This document shows positions 14,506 through 20,078 of a DNA stretch of 20,078 nt, in pieces; within the stretch, counting starts at the first letter, position 1, and every line of letters begins with the position of its first letter. Position numbers and translations under genes: made by a program. The DNA is taken from positions 1-20,078 of the IMG/VR virus record IMGVR_UViG_3300035157_000196; one strand, given 5' to 3'. The stretch comes from a virus. A model generated the notes under the pieces. The model searched no databases. It was not told where the DNA came from and was given only the letters and a program-made list of their open reading frames with translations.

Positions 14506-14824
14506 TCATTACTGCAAATTGATTTACTTTCCAATAGTCAAACTTCATCTCAATAATTTTTCGCTCCCACCAGAGTCTTGATTCTTCTTCTACTGCTTGA
14601 GATAATTCTTTACATAATTTTTGATATTCTTCTGTTGCTCGTGATTCAAGATCCGCTTTTGCAACACTCATTTTTTCATTGCCTGACATTTTTATTTTCA
14701 TCATTTTGGCTAATTCTATTTTTCTATTGTTTTCGTGAAAATTTAGAGTCGCTTTAGCTTTTGCATAAGACTCTCCAATTTTTCTTATTTCTTCCATTCG
14801 TTTTTCTAATTCTTGTTCACTCAT
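14480..14824 (-). CDS. Coiled-coil protein of replication operon (114 aa)
   Basis: 114 residues, almost wholly helical with heptads: LEKRMEEIRKIGESYAKAKATL, then KMMKIKMSGNEKMSV, then LESRATEEYQKLCKELSQAVEEESRLWWERKIIEMKFDYW. No Cys cluster and no catalytic motif. The pattern (early phage gene next to helicase and nuclease) is shared with unnamed proteins in marine phages. Ribosome site GTAGGAGAG precedes the ATG. It may be a helicase partner or scaffold; this is inference from context. Confidence 0.6.
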   Translation of the reverse strand: MSEQELEKRMEEIRKIGESYAKAKATLNFHENNRKIELAKMMKIKMSGNEKMSVAKADLESRATEEYQKLCKELSQAVEEESRLWWERKIIEMKFDYWKVNQFAVMSERKKYGA

Positions 14825-14827
14825 TAA

Positions 14828-14995
14828 TTACTCTCCTACTTTTTCTATATCAGAAACAAATACTTGTGGGTCAGTTATTGAGTTAATTTGACCACAAATT
14901 GCCATTTCTTTAACATCTTCTTCACAATCTGCTTTAACATAAGTTGTTTCAGTAGTTGTAACTATACATCTGTATAAATTTTTATATTTTTTCAT
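14828..14995 (-). CDS. Small ORF (55 aa) after helicase gene
   Basis: Reads MKKYKNLYRCIVTTTETTYV..., 55 residues with two more Cys (ADC, AIC). It starts at an ATGA overlap with the helicase stop, preceded by a strong AAGGAG ribosome site that lies inside the helicase's last codons. Strand-helix-strand layout, ending IEKVGE. It stops 4 bases before the next ATG. Ribosome site, coupling and tight packing make it a likely real gene; the family is unknown. Confidence 0.65.
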   Translation of the reverse strand: MKKYKNLYRCIVTTTETTYVKADCEEDVKEMAICGQINSITDPQVFVSDIEKVGE

Positions 14996-16476
14996 AATCT
15001 AACTCCTTTTGATTTAGCTTTTTTAATTTGTAAATGCTTAATAAAATTATGCACTTCGTTTGTAGGTGGTATGGGCAAGACCATTTTAGAATGGGGAAAG
15101 TGATGGAATTTTTCTCTAAAAGTATGACTTGCCCACCCCTCTTTATACCCTTTTTGTTTTGCAATAAACAATAGTTGGGCATAAAACCTTTTCTTATCTT
15201 CTGCTTTTGTTTCTTTCATTTTTGGTAATTCTATTAATCTACCTTGTTTAATTAACATAATCTGTTCTTTTTTAGTTGGTATGTGAGAACAGTTTGGACA
15301 TTCTGGTTCTTCTTTTGTAGGTTTATAAACAAAATCACATTTAACACAAGTATAAGGTTGTTTTTCAATAGGTACAGGGTCTTTCTTTTTTCTTTCTTTT
15401 TCTTCCCTGCGTTTTAATTCCCATTTAGGTACATCTTCTGGAAATCCGTGTTCATATATGCAACCACTATGATCTATTATTAATGTGTCGTTTTTATCTG
15501 GGTGTGGTCTTAATGATCTACCTACCATTTGCAAATACATTCCATAAGATTTTGTAGGGCGACAAATCACTACACAAGAAACTTTTGGACAATCCCACCC
15601 CTCCGTCAGTATCATACAATTTGACAGCACTTTAATTTTATCTTCCTGCAAATCTTTTAACACTTGCTCTCTATCTTCATCATTCATTTCACTATCAATA
15701 TGCCCTGCAGGTACACCATTTTGGTTAAATATGTTAGCTATATATTTACTATGAGCAATACTACTAGCAAAAACAACAGTTGGTCTATTCTCTGCAAACT
15801 TAATCCAATGAGTTACAGTATCGCCAACTAATTTTGTTTTATTCATTCTTTTATCTAATTCTGTTTTATCATAATCGCCCATAGAAATTTTTAATCCCTG
15901 CAAATCTGGAATACTAGGTGCAAAAACTCTGTTCTTAACAAGATACCCTTGTGCAGTTAAATCTCTTATATTGCTACTCTCTACTAACTCATCATAAATA
16001 TTGCCAAGTGGTTTTCCGTCATTTCTAATTGGTGTTGCGGTTAATCCCACGACATAGGCATCTGGATATTCTTCTAATAATTTTTTAAATGTATCACTCG
16101 TTGATCTATGTGCTTCGTCTAAAATAATCAAATCTGCATCTGGTTTAATAAAATCGTCATTATCTTTTCTGGCATTATAAGTTTGAATACTTGCCACTTG
16201 TGTATTGTGTAAATAACTACCTGTAATACCTGCCATTATCACCCCTGCATCAATTCCAAATTGATGTAATTTATTAGAACATTGCATTACTAACTCTCTG
16301 CGGTGAGCAACAAACAAACAACATTTATTTTTCTTTCTTGCTTTTTCTATCATTCTACTTGCAATAACAGTTTTACCGCTACCTGTTGGAGCAACTAATA
16401 AAACTTTTTTATTTCCTTGTTGAAATTTTTGTTTTATTTGTTCTATAGCAAACTCTTGATATTCACGAAGTTGCAT
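14992..16476 (-). CDS. SF2 DEAH-box DNA helicase with C-terminal zinc finger
   Basis: 494 residues. Helicase motifs in order: Walker A APTGSGKT (29-36), VAHRREL (Ia), LDEAH (119-123, motif II), LTATP (145-149, motif III), VVFASS (IV), LTEGWDCP (V, near 290) and QMVGRSLR (VI, 316-323). C377, C380, C393 and C396 form a C-x2-C ... C-x2-C zinc ribbon after the second RecA lobe. This layout is that of RadD/UvrB-class phage helicases, acting in DNA unwinding for replication or recombination. A GGAGAAGAT ribosome site precedes the ATG, inside the primase gene's end (14-base overlap). Partner of the primase by proximity. Confidence 0.85.
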   Translation of the reverse strand: MQLREYQEFAIEQIKQKFQQGNKKVLLVAPTGSGKTVIASRMIEKARKKNKCCLFVAHRRELVMQCSNKLHQFGIDAGVIMAGITGSYLHNTQVASIQTYNARKDNDDFIKPDADLIILDEAHRSTSDTFKKLLEEYPDAYVVGLTATPIRNDGKPLGNIYDELVESSNIRDLTAQGYLVKNRVFAPSIPDLQGLKISMGDYDKTELDKRMNKTKLVGDTVTHWIKFAENRPTVVFASSIAHSKYIANIFNQNGVPAGHIDSEMNDEDREQVLKDLQEDKIKVLSNCMILTEGWDCPKVSCVVICRPTKSYGMYLQMVGRSLRPHPDKNDTLIIDHSGCIYEHGFPEDVPKWELKRREEKERKKKDPVPIEKQPYTCVKCDFVYKPTKEEPECPNCSHIPTKKEQIMLIKQGRLIELPKMKETKAEDKKRFYAQLLFIAKQKGYKEGWASHTFREKFHHFPHSKMVLPIPPTNEVHNFIKHLQIKKAKSKGVRL

Positions 16477-17257
16477 ATCTTCTCCACATATCGTCTAATT
16501 GCCATAATACTTCCTGCTCTGTATCTGGCGGATTACACATACTATTAAACTTTAATACTTCAGCTTTTGCATACTGATATTCCTCGCCACGCTTAATTAT
16601 TGAAATTACCATTTTTACTAATTTAGCGTGCCTATCGCCTTGTGTTGCTCCTGTCATACCGCCTGTATATTTGTGTGCATAATTTGGATTATGTATAAAC
16701 ACTCTTTTTTTTGGTCTTTCTAAACCAAAACCATCTCTAATTTCTTCTTTTGTATATTCTGGCATTATGTTTTGTTTAACTACCTTTACAGGATATGGCT
16801 CTTTTTTATTGTGCCAAAAACCTGCACATCTCATTATTCTAGGTAAATCTTTTACAACAGGATCACTTCCAAACTTACTTGCTAATGCCTGTTGGTAAAG
16901 AGTAAAACTTTCTAGTGGCATATCTTTTACTAGCCAATAGGTATGATATTTATTAGGACTTGTATTTACTATAAAATGCGGTAACACATCAAACTTTTCT
17001 GGCATTGGTGTTCCGTCAAAATCACAAAATACCGCTCTTATCTTTTTAATGTTTTTAGTTGTTCTGCCCTGCAAATCAGTTTCATTGACAGTAAAATAAA
17101 CTCCTGCACCCTTTTGATTTAATTCTGACAGTTCATCTATATGCTCGTCAATATGTCCGTGTAATTGTTTAATTAATCTTTTGTTTTTTCCTTTATCGCA
17201 AAAAGTTTGAAAACTATTTGTTAAACCAAATGGATATAAAAAATCGTAATACATCAT
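16463..17257 (-). CDS. DNA primase, archaeo-eukaryotic (RepB-primase-like) type
   Basis: 264 residues. The core runs GAGVYFTVNETDLQGR (50-65), RAVFCDFDG with catalytic D79-x-D81, then NTSPNKYHTYWLV (S100, H105) and KDLPRIMRCAGFWHNK (D137, R140, H149). These are the conserved motifs of RepB-like AEP primases that make primers on ssDNA. No fused helicase; the SF2 helicase is encoded immediately downstream. The start ATGATG overlaps the stop of a 21-codon ORF and is preceded by GGGAG; either ATG could serve. Residues 205-264 are a helical C-terminal region (KMVISIIKRGEEY...VLWQLDDMWRRY) as in primase C-terminal domains. Confidence 0.8.
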   Translation of the reverse strand: MMYYDFLYPFGLTNSFQTFCDKGKNKRLIKQLHGHIDEHIDELSELNQKGAGVYFTVNETDLQGRTTKNIKKIRAVFCDFDGTPMPEKFDVLPHFIVNTSPNKYHTYWLVKDMPLESFTLYQQALASKFGSDPVVKDLPRIMRCAGFWHNKKEPYPVKVVKQNIMPEYTKEEIRDGFGLERPKKRVFIHNPNYAHKYTGGMTGATQGDRHAKLVKMVISIIKRGEEYQYAKAEVLKFNSMCNPPDTEQEVLWQLDDMWRRYATS

Positions 17258-17319
17258 TTTTTATTCTCCCACCAATACCAAGATAAACCAAATGCAATGT
17301 ATAATAAAACTAATTCCAT
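17254..17319 (-). CDS. 21-residue membrane-like ORF coupling DUF1376 gene to primase
   Basis: Reads MELVLLYIAFGLSWYWWENKK. Its ATG overlaps the upstream stop (TAATG) and its TGA overlaps the primase ATG. Hydrophobic residues 3-17 could form one membrane segment. It may encode a micropeptide, or simply carry ribosomes to the primase start, whose GGGAG lies inside this ORF. Confidence 0.35.
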   Translation of the reverse strand: MELVLLYIAFGLSWYWWENKK

Positions 17320-17696
17320 TATTTACCCCACCTAATTTTAGCACCAAGTTTCCCTGCTTTTTGTTTTTTAACTCTGTTTATAGCTTGTTCTTTTCTTTCC
17401 TGCTCCGCTTGAACGCATATAAAATAAGTTTTTCCGTTTCGCTCTTTCTTTACTAAAAATTCTTTTTCTACTAACTTTGCAAATATTCTGCGAATTTTAT
17501 CAATAGTACAATTACACATTCTACTTAATACTTCTTCGTCATACTCTATTTCAAAACTTATCCAACAACGACAATATAACAAGATATATGCACCCTGTTC
17601 TTCTAAACTTAATTTTACTCTGTCATTACTAGCTAACCAATCGTTAGCATAAAACCTAAAAATAGGTGATTGTTCTTCCCTAGTTGTTCTTCTCAT
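17319..17696 (-). CDS. DUF1376-like replication-associated protein (winged helix)
   Basis: 125 residues. The start RTTREEQSPIFRFYANDWLASNDRVKLSLEEQGAYILLYCRCW matches the DUF1376 opening (SPxFxFYxxDWL...EQGAYxxLL..CW). Residues 52-90 (EIEYDEEVLSRMCNCTIDKIRRIFAKLVEKEFL) look like a winged helix-turn-helix. The basic tail (RVKKQKAGKLGAKIRWGK) fits DNA contact. Family members sit beside replication genes and resemble initiator or helicase-loader N-domains. First gene of the primase-helicase operon, directly downstream of the hexamer array at 17727-17774, which could be its binding site (inference). An AAGGA site lies about 10 bases before the ATG. Confidence 0.68.
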   Translation of the reverse strand: MRRTTREEQSPIFRFYANDWLASNDRVKLSLEEQGAYILLYCRCWISFEIEYDEEVLSRMCNCTIDKIRRIFAKLVEKEFLVKKERNGKTYFICVQAEQERKEQAINRVKKQKAGKLGAKIRWGK

Positions 17697-17726
17697 TTAC
17701 ATTGTCCTTGTTTGATCTATCTTGAT

Positions 17727-17774
17727 AGTATAAGTATTGGTATAGGCATAGGTATATGTATATGTATAGCTATG
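17727..17774. repeat. Array of eight degenerate 6-bp units (iteron-like)
   Basis: Reading in register: AGTATA AGTATT GGTATA GGCATA GGTATA TGTATA TGTATA GCTATG, consensus (G/A/T)GTATA, 48 bp with no gap. It lies 31 bases upstream of the DUF1376 gene's ATG in a 139-bp gene-free interval. Possible replication-origin iterons, an AT-rich unwinding element, or a repressor array. TATACT for a leftward -10 box also lies at 17732-17727. Confidence 0.6.
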
Positions 17775-17791
17775 TTTTGCCATTAGCAAAA
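17775..17791. repeat. Short inverted repeat TTTTGC-N5-GCAAAA
   Basis: Six-bp perfect arms (17775-17780 and 17786-17791) around CATTA, directly after the hexamer array. It has no following T-run on either strand that would make a convincing terminator, so an operator or origin element is likelier. Confidence 0.5.
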
Positions 17792-17803
17792 ATATAGCAC
17801 AAC

Positions 17804-17818
17804 TATGGCATTGCCATA
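17804..17818. repeat. Perfect palindrome TATGGCA-T-TGCCATA
   Basis: Seven-bp perfect arms with one central base. The half-site TGCCAT also occurs at 17778-17783 inside the neighbouring inverted repeat, giving three copies within 41 bp, a layout expected of a dimeric DNA-binding protein site. Confidence 0.6.
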
Positions 17819-17835
17819 ACATATTTTTACACCAT

Positions 17836-17982
17836 TTAATCATCTTTTGGCTCTGTATCACAAGGTAAAGCGTCTATATGTTCATCTGCTTTTACTTTAT
17901 CAAACCAGATAGAACGATCATATCCACCATAATTAAAATTTCTTTTTAACTTAAAAACTTTAGATTTTTTTTTGTTGCTCAT
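17836..17982 (-). CDS. Small ORF (48 aa), basic N-terminus
   Basis: Begins MSNKKKSKVFKLKRNFNYGG and ends with an acidic stretch CDTEPKDD. Its ATG lies inside the 3' end of the zinc-ribbon ORF (23-base overlap, +1 frame), separated from it by a run of nine A. Last gene of the small-ORF operon before the 139-bp gene-free interval. No family recognised. Confidence 0.5.
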   Translation of the reverse strand: MSNKKKSKVFKLKRNFNYGGYDRSIWFDKVKADEHIDALPCDTEPKDD

Positions 17983-18127
17983 TTATTATTTCTCCCATTG
18001 TTATATCGTGGCAACGAATACACACTTGCCCATATTTATGACCAATAGCATACATTTTAGTATATCTAAAATAATGATAACACCTATCACATTTCAAACT
18101 TGAGTTTTTATTGGTCAATTTGTTCAT
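17960..18127 (-). CDS. Small zinc-ribbon protein (55 aa)
   Basis: Sequence MNKLTNKNSSLKCDRCYHYF... with C13-x2-C16 and, 19 residues later, C36-x2-C39 (VCIRCHDI): a standard four-Cys zinc ribbon. Positively charged between the knuckles. Its start overlaps the stop of the 68-residue gene as ATGA. Early phage zinc ribbons often bind host RNA polymerase or nucleic acid; the target is unknown here. Confidence 0.6.
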   Translation of the reverse strand: MNKLTNKNSSLKCDRCYHYFRYTKMYAIGHKYGQVCIRCHDITMGEIINEQQKKI

Positions 18128-18330
18128 ATATATTTACTCCAAAATTCATTCCAATATCCTTTACATAAACTACATACATAAGTATTTGTATAAACAGGAA
18201 ATTTCATATTATCTTCCATTGCTCTTTCTTCATATTCCTGCAAAGTTTCACATTCAAAAATATAAGATTGTATTTTTAATTTAAAATTCTCTTTATATGT
18301 TTTGCAAATAGGTATTTTTTCACTTGACAT
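18124..18330 (-). CDS. Hypothetical Cys-containing small protein (68 aa)
   Basis: 68 residues, acidic centre (ECETLQEYEERAMEDNMKF), with C9, C27 and a C-terminal CSLCKGYW knuckle. Beta-helix-beta character. Starts at a TAATG overlap with the 83-residue gene and ends at an ATGA overlap with the zinc-ribbon gene, so all are co-translated. No family recognised; Cys spacing does not give a full zinc site on its own. Confidence 0.55.
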   Translation of the reverse strand: MSSEKIPICKTYKENFKLKIQSYIFECETLQEYEERAMEDNMKFPVYTNTYVCSLCKGYWNEFWSKYI

Positions 18331-18581
18331 TACATTTTCTCACAAATTGTTTCCTGCATTTCATATTCTTTTTGAAATTCGTTCCTACTGTTTCCTAAAT
18401 CTAATTGTATTAATGCCAGATTGTGTAAACTATCTTTATTTTCTTCTATTCCTAAATCTTCTAATCTTTTTATTAATCTGTCTAAATCTTTAATTAAATC
18501 ATTATAATAATTGATAACTTGTTCCATTTTTAATCTTCGCATATTTGCTAAATGAATGTTAATATCTTCTTTACTCATCAT
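18330..18581 (-). CDS. Coiled-coil small protein (83 aa)
   Basis: 83 residues starting MMSKEDINIHLANMRRLKMEQ, then YNDLIKDLDRLIKRLEDLGIEENKD with clear Leu/Ile heptads, and a second helix ending YEMQETICEKM. No motif. Either of two adjacent ATG codons may start it; the upstream ORF's stop overlaps the first. Early-region helper protein of unknown function. Confidence 0.55.
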   Translation of the reverse strand: MMSKEDINIHLANMRRLKMEQVINYYNDLIKDLDRLIKRLEDLGIEENKDSLHNLALIQLDLGNSRNEFQKEYEMQETICEKM

Positions 18582-18730
18582 AAATTAACCTTATTTAATC
18601 TCTCATCTACCTCTATTCTAGTTTCTTCTGACAAATCTTCAAAATAATCCATAAGAATATTATACGCTTTTTTATATCGCCTATTCTCGTTTTCAAGTTG
18701 TTTAATTCTTAATTTATCATCTATCTTCAT
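18578..18730 (-). CDS. Small coiled-coil ORF (50 aa) opening the small-gene operon
   Basis: Reads MKIDDKLRIKQLENENRRYK... and ends RIEVDERLNKVNL: a leucine-zipper-like helix (L7, L12, then Y19 and Y23) and an acidic second helix. Its TGA overlaps the next ATG. It lies 55 bases downstream of the intrinsic terminator of the methylase operon, so it needs its own promoter; I found no convincing one. Confidence 0.55.
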   Translation of the reverse strand: MKIDDKLRIKQLENENRRYKKAYNILMDYFEDLSEETRIEVDERLNKVNL

Positions 18731-18784
18731 ATTAACCTATCTTAATTTATTAAAAATAGTAATGCAAGTTTTTTTTTATTATAC

Positions 18785-18823
18785 AAAAAAAAATCCCCTA
18801 AAGTCGTTAAACAATAGGGGATT
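18785..18823 (-). terminator. Intrinsic terminator of methylase operon
   Basis: On the minus strand, AATCCCCTA (18823-18815) pairs perfectly over 9 bp with TAGGGGATT (18800-18792) around a 14-base loop; four G:C pairs sit at the stem centre. The stem runs straight into nine T residues (18793-18785). Classic Rho-independent form, placed 33 bases after the 104-residue gene's stop codon. Confidence 0.88.
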
Positions 18824-18855
18824 CACTAGGAAAGAAATAATAACTAAAGTTATCA

Positions 18856-19170
18856 TTATTCAGTTAGTTTTGCAAGGTTCAAAGTTTTTTCTCTCAAATT
18901 TTCGCCAATCTGCCCTACTTTCTCTTTCTCTTTCTCTTTCTCTTTCTCTCTGGGATCTCCCATTTTCTGGTCAACAGTATTCCAAGAAAAATTGGGCTGA
19001 ACATCATAAATAAATCTACTAGGACTCCTATAAATTTTAATAGGTTTTCTTACCTCTTTTTCAATGTTACCAATAATTTTATAGATATAACTGTCCTCCC
19101 ATTCATCAATAGAATAATCGCAACTTATTCTATCCCTTAACTCATCAAGTAATTTAATTATTTTATTCAT
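18856..19170 (-). CDS. Hypothetical protein with Glu-Lys repeat (104 aa)
   Basis: 104 residues. Residues 1-45 are mostly helical (IIKLLDELRDRI, YKIIGNIEKEVRKP); the middle carries YRSPSRFIYDVQPNFSW; residues about 73-85 are a run of alternating Lys and Glu, REKEKEKEKEK, encoded by five tandem hexamers. The C-terminus ends KTLNLAKLTE. Ribosome site AAGGAG sits inside the end of the methylase gene, one base separating the TAA from the ATG, so the two are co-translated. No family recognised. The terminator follows 33 bases after the stop codon. Confidence 0.6.
   Translation of the reverse strand: MNKIIKLLDELRDRISCDYSIDEWEDSYIYKIIGNIEKEVRKPIKIYRSPSRFIYDVQPNFSWNTVDQKMGDPREKEKEKEKEKVGQIGENLREKTLNLAKLTE
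18919..18948. repeat. Hexanucleotide tandem repeat (TTTCTC)5
   Basis: Five exact copies of TTTCTC (GAGAAA on the coding strand), encoding Glu-Lys pairs in the 104-residue protein. Because the unit is two codons, gain or loss of copies keeps the frame and changes only the length of the charged run. Confidence 0.85.
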
Positions 19171-19171
19171 C

Positions 19172-19711
19172 TTATTTTTCTCCTTTTATTTTGTTTTGCA
19201 TTGATATTTTTTCAATATAAAAATGTTGGCTCATTGATAAATCATTTTTATCTAATAACCCATATCTACGACTAAAAACCACGATACAACTAGGAAAAGG
19301 TGCGGAATTTTTAGAATTACCAAATTTTAATCTACCTTTAATGTATCGTATTTGACCATAAATGCAGTAGTCATGCCAATACTTCGTATCTGTTCTGCTA
19401 GGAATTAACATCACAACTGTACAACCTTTTAAACTTTCTTCGTATGCTTTTTTTACAAACTCACCAATTTTTGAATAAGGTGGATTACACCAAATAAAAG
19501 GTTCAAAATTATTTTCATCTTTTAACAACATAGACCAATCATAATCTAAACTGTTCTGGTCTTTAGTTGTATAAAATGTTTTTACTTTTGTATTCTGATG
19601 ACTGGCACAAATATCATAATCAAACTCAAATTCATTGTTTAATCTATCATATAAATGTTGCGGTGTTTCCCACTCATCAGAATTTTTTGAAAATAAAACT
19701 TTATCAATCAT
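19172..19711 (-). CDS. Phage DNA N6-adenine methyltransferase (Dam family, PF05869-like)
   Basis: 179 residues from the ATG at 19711. I prefer this to an in-frame ATG at 19726 because it makes an ATGA overlap with the upstream stop and is preceded by GGGGGGAATATCT. Motifs: DEWETPQHLYDRLNNEF (12-28), FDYDICAS (SAM-binding acidic region), WCNPPYSKIGEFV with catalytic NPPY (76-79), VVMLIPSRTDT, GRLKFGN and APFPSCIVVF, all in the order of phage Dam-type methylases. It transfers methyl from SAM to the N6 of adenine; the family usually modifies GATC. No cognate nuclease gene is near, so it probably protects phage DNA or regulates. Confidence 0.88.
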   Translation of the reverse strand: MIDKVLFSKNSDEWETPQHLYDRLNNEFEFDYDICASHQNTKVKTFYTTKDQNSLDYDWSMLLKDENNFEPFIWCNPPYSKIGEFVKKAYEESLKGCTVVMLIPSRTDTKYWHDYCIYGQIRYIKGRLKFGNSKNSAPFPSCIVVFSRRYGLLDKNDLSMSQHFYIEKISMQNKIKGEK

Positions 19712-19899
19712 AGATATTCCCCCCAATATTCATTGAATTTTGGTAAAGTCTTTCTTAAAAAATACAACTCATCTTTCGTAAAAGCTTCAAAATAATTTAC
19801 CATTTCATATTTATTGCTTAAAGTATCCAGATAATATAAATCACCTTTTTCTACTTTGTAGGCAATACCATTAAAAACAGTTCTAGTAAATTTAGCCAT
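19708..19899 (-). CDS. Hypothetical small protein (63 aa) before methylase
   Basis: 63 residues: MAKFTRTVFNGIAYKVEKGDLYYLD, then KYEMVNYFEAFTKDELYFLRKTLPKFNEYW. Aromatic-rich, with a beta-sheet start and a helical second half. CGGAG lies 7 bases upstream of the ATG. Its last codons overlap the methylase start (ATGA), and its GGGG stretch serves as the methylase's ribosome site. First gene of this operon; family unknown. Confidence 0.6.
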   Translation of the reverse strand: MAKFTRTVFNGIAYKVEKGDLYYLDTLSNKYEMVNYFEAFTKDELYFLRKTLPKFNEYWGEYL

Positions 19900-19911
19900 T
19901 TTTTCTCCGTT

Positions 19912-19921
19912 TTTGGTTAAG
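19912..19921 (-). promoter_or_regulatory. Leader element CTTAACCAAA, shared with SSB leader
   Basis: CTTAACCAAA (minus strand) lies in the leader of the methylase operon and the identical 10-mer lies at 13706-13715 in the SSB leader, adjoining the -10 box there. Here it is the second part of a TTAACC-TTAACC tandem. It may be a shared initial-transcribed or regulatory sequence; two copies are weak evidence. Confidence 0.35.
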
Positions 19922-19943
19922 GTTAATATTCATTAAACTATTT

Positions 19944-19974
19944 AAATCGCTCTGTATGGCTCTTAAAATCGCTC
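19944..19974. repeat. Direct repeat AAATCGCTC x2, 22 bp apart
   Basis: Copies at 19944-19952 and 19966-19974; a degenerate TGGCTCTTA lies between. The 22-base period is about two helical turns, so a protein could contact both on one DNA face. Located 45-75 bases upstream of the methylase operon. Confidence 0.5.
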
Positions 19975-19986
19975 AATTATCACTAG

Positions 19987-20008
19987 ACAGGGCAAAATTT
20001 CGCCCTGT
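19987..20008 (-). terminator. Hairpin after partial gene, weak terminator or processing site
   Basis: ACAGGGC (19987-19993) pairs with GCCCTGT (20002-20008) across an 8-base A/T loop, with further A:T pairs possible at the tips. It follows the stop codon at 20016 by 8 bases on the minus strand, the usual place for a terminator, but no T-run follows, so it could be an RNA-stability hairpin instead. Confidence 0.4.
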
Positions 20009-20015
20009 TTCTGGT

Positions 20016-20078
20016 TTAACCTTCATCAGTAGTGATTGCGTTTCTAAATAAATCTTCCCTAAAATTAGGATTATCTTC
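20016..20078 (-). CDS. C-terminal 20 codons of an unidentified gene (cut by window end)
   Basis: Open frame from the window edge reading EDNPNFREDLFRNAITTDEG and then TAA. A Phe-Arg rich helix and an acidic tail, with codon use like the rest of the early region. The stop is followed by a hairpin, supporting a real gene end. Too short to assign. Confidence 0.5.
   Translation of the reverse strand, partial: EDNPNFREDLFRNAITTDEG

Noticed and set aside
18761-18770. T10 run on the plus strand as a rightward terminator
   Set aside because: No stem precedes it on that strand; the stem nearby (18792-18823) lies after it and serves the minus strand.
18762-19013. Plus-strand open frame of 83 codons
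   Set aside because: It runs over the intrinsic terminator and the antisense of the hexamer repeat, giving a LSLSLSLS run; the minus-strand gene there has a ribosome site and tight coupling.

Overview
The window is a piece of a tailed-phage genome. It is very AT-rich (about 30% GC by eye), densely packed, and most genes overlap by 1-23 bases. The gene content (T7-type tail-fibre N-terminus, MPY(I/V)G..P fibre modules, Phage_tail_APC chaperones, a DUF6321-like basic protein, a GH24 lysozyme with a GTA-type holin, an AEP primase and an SF2 helicase) resembles marine phages infecting AT-rich alphaproteobacteria such as SAR11, probably short-tailed. The host and virion type are inference. No integrase, RNA polymerase, terminase, capsid gene, tRNA, rRNA or CRISPR array is present.

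Layout. (1) About 2-10155, plus strand: the end of the virion module. It starts inside a giant virion protein carrying a zincin protease motif, followed by a tail-fibre/appendage cassette of mix-and-match modules with two small tail-assembly chaperones, then small basic and membrane proteins. (2) 10147-13678, minus strand, read toward the structural genes: SSB-like protein, two small ORFs, a Cas4-like nuclease, a 35-residue membrane ORF, holin, lysozyme and a calcineurin-like phosphoesterase. (3) 13679-14198: a compact divergent switch whose two promoters have -35 boxes that together form an inverted repeat; the rightward gene is a Cro/YdaS-like repressor that looks leaderless. (4) 14188-17838, minus strand: replication/recombination genes (DUF1376 protein, primase, helicase, coiled-coil protein, Ref-like HNH nuclease), preceded by a 48-bp array of eight degenerate hexamers and two perfect short palindromes. 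(5) 17836-18730, minus strand: five small ORFs including a zinc ribbon. (6) 18785-20078, minus strand: a Dam-type adenine methylase operon ending in a clear intrinsic terminator, plus the last 20 codons of another gene.

How they fit together: a repressor-controlled early region (primase, helicase, SSB, nucleases, methylase) faces a late structural region, with the lysis genes placed at the convergent junction. The most unusual global feature is sequence avoidance. By hand scan I found no GCAGC/GCTGC and none of GGCC, GCGC, CCGG, CGCG, TCGA or ACGT in the window, and every Ala-Ala codon pair I checked is spelled GCG-GCN or GCC-GCN, as if selection had removed restriction targets.
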